Shown: positions 5,549-7,624 of the stretch, piece after piece | How positions within the stretch are numbered: the first letter of the stretch is position 1 | Layout: every line of letters starts with the position of its first letter | Assembly (NCBI GenBank): GCA_938041725.1 | Contig: CALISX010000119.1 | Location: 1-7,624 of the forward strand | Direction of reading: 5' to 3' | DNA: 7,624 nt | DNA from: an uncultured Lachnoanaerobaculum sp. | GTDB lineage: Bacteria; Bacillota; Clostridia; Lachnospirales; Lachnospiraceae | The notes under the pieces: model-generated | The model's database searches: none | Told to the model about the DNA's origin: nothing | The model's input: only the letters and a program-made list of their open reading frames with translations | Program-made: the position numbers and the translations under genes

Positions 5549-5562
5549 AAAAAGGAGATAGC

Positions 5563-6411
5563 ATGGGAATTAAGAAATACAGTCCTTATACACCGTCCAG
5601 ACGGAACATGACGGGGTTGGACTTTGCAGAAATTACAAAAAAGACCCCTGAAAAATCTTTGGTTGTTTCCTTGAAGAAGCATTCCGGACGCAACAACCAG
5701 GGCAAGATCACCGTTCGTCACAGAGGCGGCGGTTCCAGAAGAAAATACAGAATCATTGACTTTAAGAGAAATGCAAAAGACGGCATTCCTGCAACAGTGA
5801 CAGCCATTGAGTACGATCCCAATAGAACAGCAAATATTGCTTTGATTACCTATGTGGATGGAACCAAGGCCTATATTCTGGCTCCCGAGGGTCTGAAGGT
5901 GGGAACCAAGGTAATGAGCGGTTCTTCTGCAGAGGCCAAGGTGGGAAACTGCCTTCCCTTATCCGATATCCCCATCGGTGCCAATATTCACAACATTGAG
6001 CTGTATCCCGGCAAGGGAGGACAGCTGGTGCGTTCCGCAGGAAACGGAGCACAGCTTATGGCAAAGGAAGGAAAGTATGCCACCCTTCGTCTTCCCTCCG
6101 GTGAGATGCGCATGGTACCCATTGTGTGCCGGGCCACCATCGGTGTAGTGGGCAATGGAGAACATTCTCTTGTAAAGATCGGTAAGGCTGGAAGAAAGCG
6201 CCATATGGGCTTTCGTCCTACGGTTCGGGGATCTGTAATGAACCCCAATGACCATCCCCACGGAGGTGGTGAAGGAAAGACCGGCATCGGACGTCCGGGA
6301 CCCAGCACACCCTGGGGCAAGCCTGCTCTGGGTTATAAGACCAGAAACAAGAAGAAACAGTCCAATAAGCTTATCATCAGAAGAAGAGATGGTAAGGCCG
6401 CTACTAAATAA
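5563..6411 (+). CDS. rplB: 50S ribosomal protein L2 (uL2)
   Basis: The 282-aa product is L2, one of the most conserved ribosomal proteins, needed for subunit joining and close to the peptidyl transferase centre. Visible segments are [20 protein letters not shown] (38-57), KYRIIDFKR (61-69), [15 protein letters not shown] (81-95), [20 protein letters not shown] (159-178) and [15 protein letters not shown] (225-239). His231 in the DHPHGGG motif corresponds to the functionally important His229 of E. coli. The basic C-terminus ([19 protein letters not shown], 260-278) is typical. The gene starts 64 nt after rplW, after the hairpin pair, with an AAGGAG site about 7 nt upstream. Confidence 0.98.
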   Translation: MGIKKYSPYTPSRRNMTGLDFAEITKKTPEKSLVVSLKKHSGRNNQGKITVRHRGGGSRRKYRIIDFKRNAKDGIPATVTAIEYDPNRTANIALITYVDGTKAYILAPEGLKVGTKVMSGSSAEAKVGNCLPLSDIPIGANIHNIELYPGKGGQLVRSAGNGAQLMAKEGKYATLRLPSGEMRMVPIVCRATIGVVGNGEHSLVKIGKAGRKRHMGFRPTVRGSVMNPNDHPHGGGEGKTGIGRPGPSTPWGKPALGYKTRNKKKQSNKLIIRRRDGKAATK

Positions 6412-6425
6412 AGGAGGAAAGTCAA

Positions 6426-6704
6426 ATGGCACGTTCACTGAAGAAGGGACCCTTTGCGGATGCCAGCTTATTAAAAAAAGTCGATGCAATGAACAAAACA
6501 GGGAATAAGAGCGTTATCAAAACCTGGTCTCGCCGTTCCACCATCTTCCCGCAGATGGTAGGCCATACCATGGCAGTGCATGACGGAAGAAAGCATGTTC
6601 CTGTTTATATTACAGAGGACATGGTAGGACATAAGCTGGGAGAGTTTGTGGCCACCAGAACGTATAGAGGACATAAAGCGGACGATAAAAAAGCGTCCAG
6701 ATAA
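6426..6704 (+). CDS. rpsS: 30S ribosomal protein S19 (uS19)
   Basis: The 92-aa product is S19, in the 30S head next to S13 and the A-site tRNA. It shows [10 protein letters not shown] (1-10), [12 protein letters not shown] (31-42), [18 protein letters not shown] (45-62) and [11 protein letters not shown] (64-74), all family hallmarks. AGGAGG (6412-6417) begins directly after the rplB stop codon and lies 8 nt before the start. The gene ends with two consecutive in-frame TAA stops (6702-6707). Confidence 0.98.
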   Translation: MARSLKKGPFADASLLKKVDAMNKTGNKSVIKTWSRRSTIFPQMVGHTMAVHDGRKHVPVYITEDMVGHKLGEFVATRTYRGHKADDKKASR

Positions 6705-6731
6705 TAAGAGAGGGTTGAAAGGAGGTTACAA

Positions 6732-7118
6732 ATGGCAAAAGGACATAGATCCCAGATTAAAAGAGAAAGAAATGCGGTTAAGGATACCAGACCATCAGCG
6801 AAGCTCTCTTATGCAAGAATACCGGTTCAGAAGGCATGTTTTGTATTAGACGGCATCCGGGGAAAGGGTGTGGCAGAGGCATTGGGTATTTTAACCTACA
6901 GCCCCAGATATGCATCTGCTGTAATTAAGAAACTTTTGGAGTCTGCAGTGGCCAATGCAGAAAATAACAACAGCTTGAATGCTGCCGATCTTTACATTGC
7001 AGAATGCTTTGCCAGCAACGGACCCATTATGAAGAGGGTAAAGCCCAGGGCACAGGGACGGGCGTATCGTATCGAGAAGAGAATGAGCCACATCACCGTG
7101 GTTTTGGATGAAAGATAG
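6732..7118 (+). CDS. rplV: 50S ribosomal protein L22 (uL22)
   Basis: The 128-aa product is L22, whose beta hairpin reaches into the exit tunnel at the constriction with L4 and where macrolide-resistance changes occur in many bacteria. Recognisable parts are the core segment around GKGVAEALGILTYSPRYAS (45-62), ESAVANAENN (70-79), and the hairpin tip and return strand RVKPRAQGRAYRIEKRMSHI (102-121). It is about 18 residues longer at the N-terminus (MAKGHRSQIKRERN) than E. coli L22, a basic extension I believe is common in Clostridia. AAAGGAGG (6718-6725) lies 6 nt before the start, which supports this start. The hairpin shows no obvious deletion or insertion. Confidence 0.98.
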   Translation: MAKGHRSQIKRERNAVKDTRPSAKLSYARIPVQKACFVLDGIRGKGVAEALGILTYSPRYASAVIKKLLESAVANAENNNSLNAADLYIAECFASNGPIMKRVKPRAQGRAYRIEKRMSHITVVLDER

Positions 7119-7130
7119 GAGGATGCGAGA

Positions 7131-7624
7131 ATGGGACAGAAAGTAAATCCACATGGGCTGAGAGTCGGAATCATTAAAGACTGGAGCTCCAGATGGTATG
7201 CGGATAAGGATTTTGCCGATTACTTGGTGGAAGACTATAAGATCCGTCGGTTCTTAAAAAAGAAGCTCTTTGGGGCCAGTGTTTCCGATATTGAAATCGA
7301 GCGGGCCTCCGACAGGGTAAGAATTATCCTTCATACAGCCAGACCTGGTGTGGTGATCGGAAAGCAGGGGGCTGAGGTGGAGAAGCTGAAAAAAGAGCTT
7401 ACCAAGTTCACCGACAAGAAGCTGTTTATTGACATTAAAGAAATCAAAAGGCCTGACAGAGATGCGCAGCTGGTGGCAGAGAATATTGCAGCCCAGCTGG
7501 AAAACCGTATTTCCTTCCGTAGAGCCATGAAGTCCACCATGTCCAGAAGCATGAAGGCAGGGGTTTTGGGAATCAAGGCCTGCTGCTCCGGACGTTTGGG
7601 AGGCGCAGACATCGCCCGTACCGA
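7131..7624 (+). CDS. rpsC: 30S ribosomal protein S3 (uS3), 3' end outside the window
   Basis: The 164 codons present belong to S3, which lines the mRNA entry channel in the 30S head and contributes to helicase activity there. The N-terminus [14 protein letters not shown] (1-14) is diagnostic. The type II KH domain follows, with its GxxG loop in [13 protein letters not shown] (74-86), then the start of the C-terminal domain with [11 protein letters not shown] (139-149) and [12 protein letters not shown] (153-164). The usual length is about 215-230 residues, so roughly the last quarter is missing because the window ends, not because of a mutation. AGGAGG (7117-7122) overlaps the rplV stop codon and lies 8 nt before the start. 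An ATG at 7123 is out of frame and stops after seven codons. Confidence 0.97.
   Translation, partial: MGQKVNPHGLRVGIIKDWSSRWYADKDFADYLVEDYKIRRFLKKKLFGASVSDIEIERASDRVRIILHTARPGVVIGKQGAEVEKLKKELTKFTDKKLFIDIKEIKRPDRDAQLVAENIAAQLENRISFRRAMKSTMSRSMKAGVLGIKACCSGRLGGADIART

Noticed and set aside
4866..5564. 232-codon open frame on the minus strand
   Set aside because: It lies opposite rplD and rplW, which are certain genes, has no ribosome site, and its translation shows no family pattern; it is a shadow of biased codon use.
5959..6489. 176-codon open frame on the minus strand across rplB and rpsS
   Set aside because: It is wholly antisense to two certain ribosomal genes and has no recognisable motif.

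Overview
The window reads as a chromosomal segment of a Gram-positive anaerobe of the Clostridia, most likely Lachnospiraceae-like. The basis is the ribosomal protein sequences, strong AGGAGG-type ribosome binding sites, moderate GC content with many Pro CCC and Ser TCC codons, and the canonical S10 gene order. This placement is inference from recognition, not a search. All recognised genes are on the + strand.

Left part (1-1889): a PdxA-family dehydrogenase (24-1043) and an RpiB/LacA/LacB-family sugar-phosphate isomerase (1324-1764). Such pairs occur in catabolic clusters for four-carbon acid sugars (threonate/erythronate type), but no kinase, transporter or regulator is visible here, so the pathway is a suggestion only. 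The end of pdxA appears fused out of frame to a 60-odd codon coding relic (about 1013-1201) with a faint resemblance to the last strands of condensation-type acyltransferases. A diverged hairpin repeat flanks the isomerase gene on both sides (1260-1302 and 1759-1791), and a second, longer hairpin (1794-1837) follows it.

Middle part (1890-3107): an AT-rich gene for a membrane-anchored or secreted WG-repeat protein, unrelated to its neighbours and probably an accessory insertion between metabolic genes and the ribosomal operon.

The 391-base gap at 3108-3498 has no gene. Its first ~115 bases show nothing convincing. Then come a sigma-A-type promoter (3225-3253) and a leader of about 240 nt whose 3346-3460 section can fold into five nested helices around an attenuator-like hairpin with a T7 run.

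Right part (3499-7624): the S10 ribosomal protein operon in standard order, rpsJ-rplC-rplD-rplW-rplB-rpsS-rplV-rpsC, with rpsC cut by the window end. Genes are tightly packed, from a 1-nt overlap (rplD/rplW) to gaps of about 60 nt. The two largest gaps, rpsJ-rplC and rplW-rplB, each hold two short hairpins in tandem. These products build both subunits: S10, S19 and S3 the head of the 30S; L3, L4, L23, L2 and L22 the 50S core, tunnel and peptidyl transferase surroundings.

I see no CRISPR array, tRNA, rRNA, transposase, phage gene or defence system. The best candidates for something not fully described are the structured S10 leader and the repeat pair around the isomerase gene.
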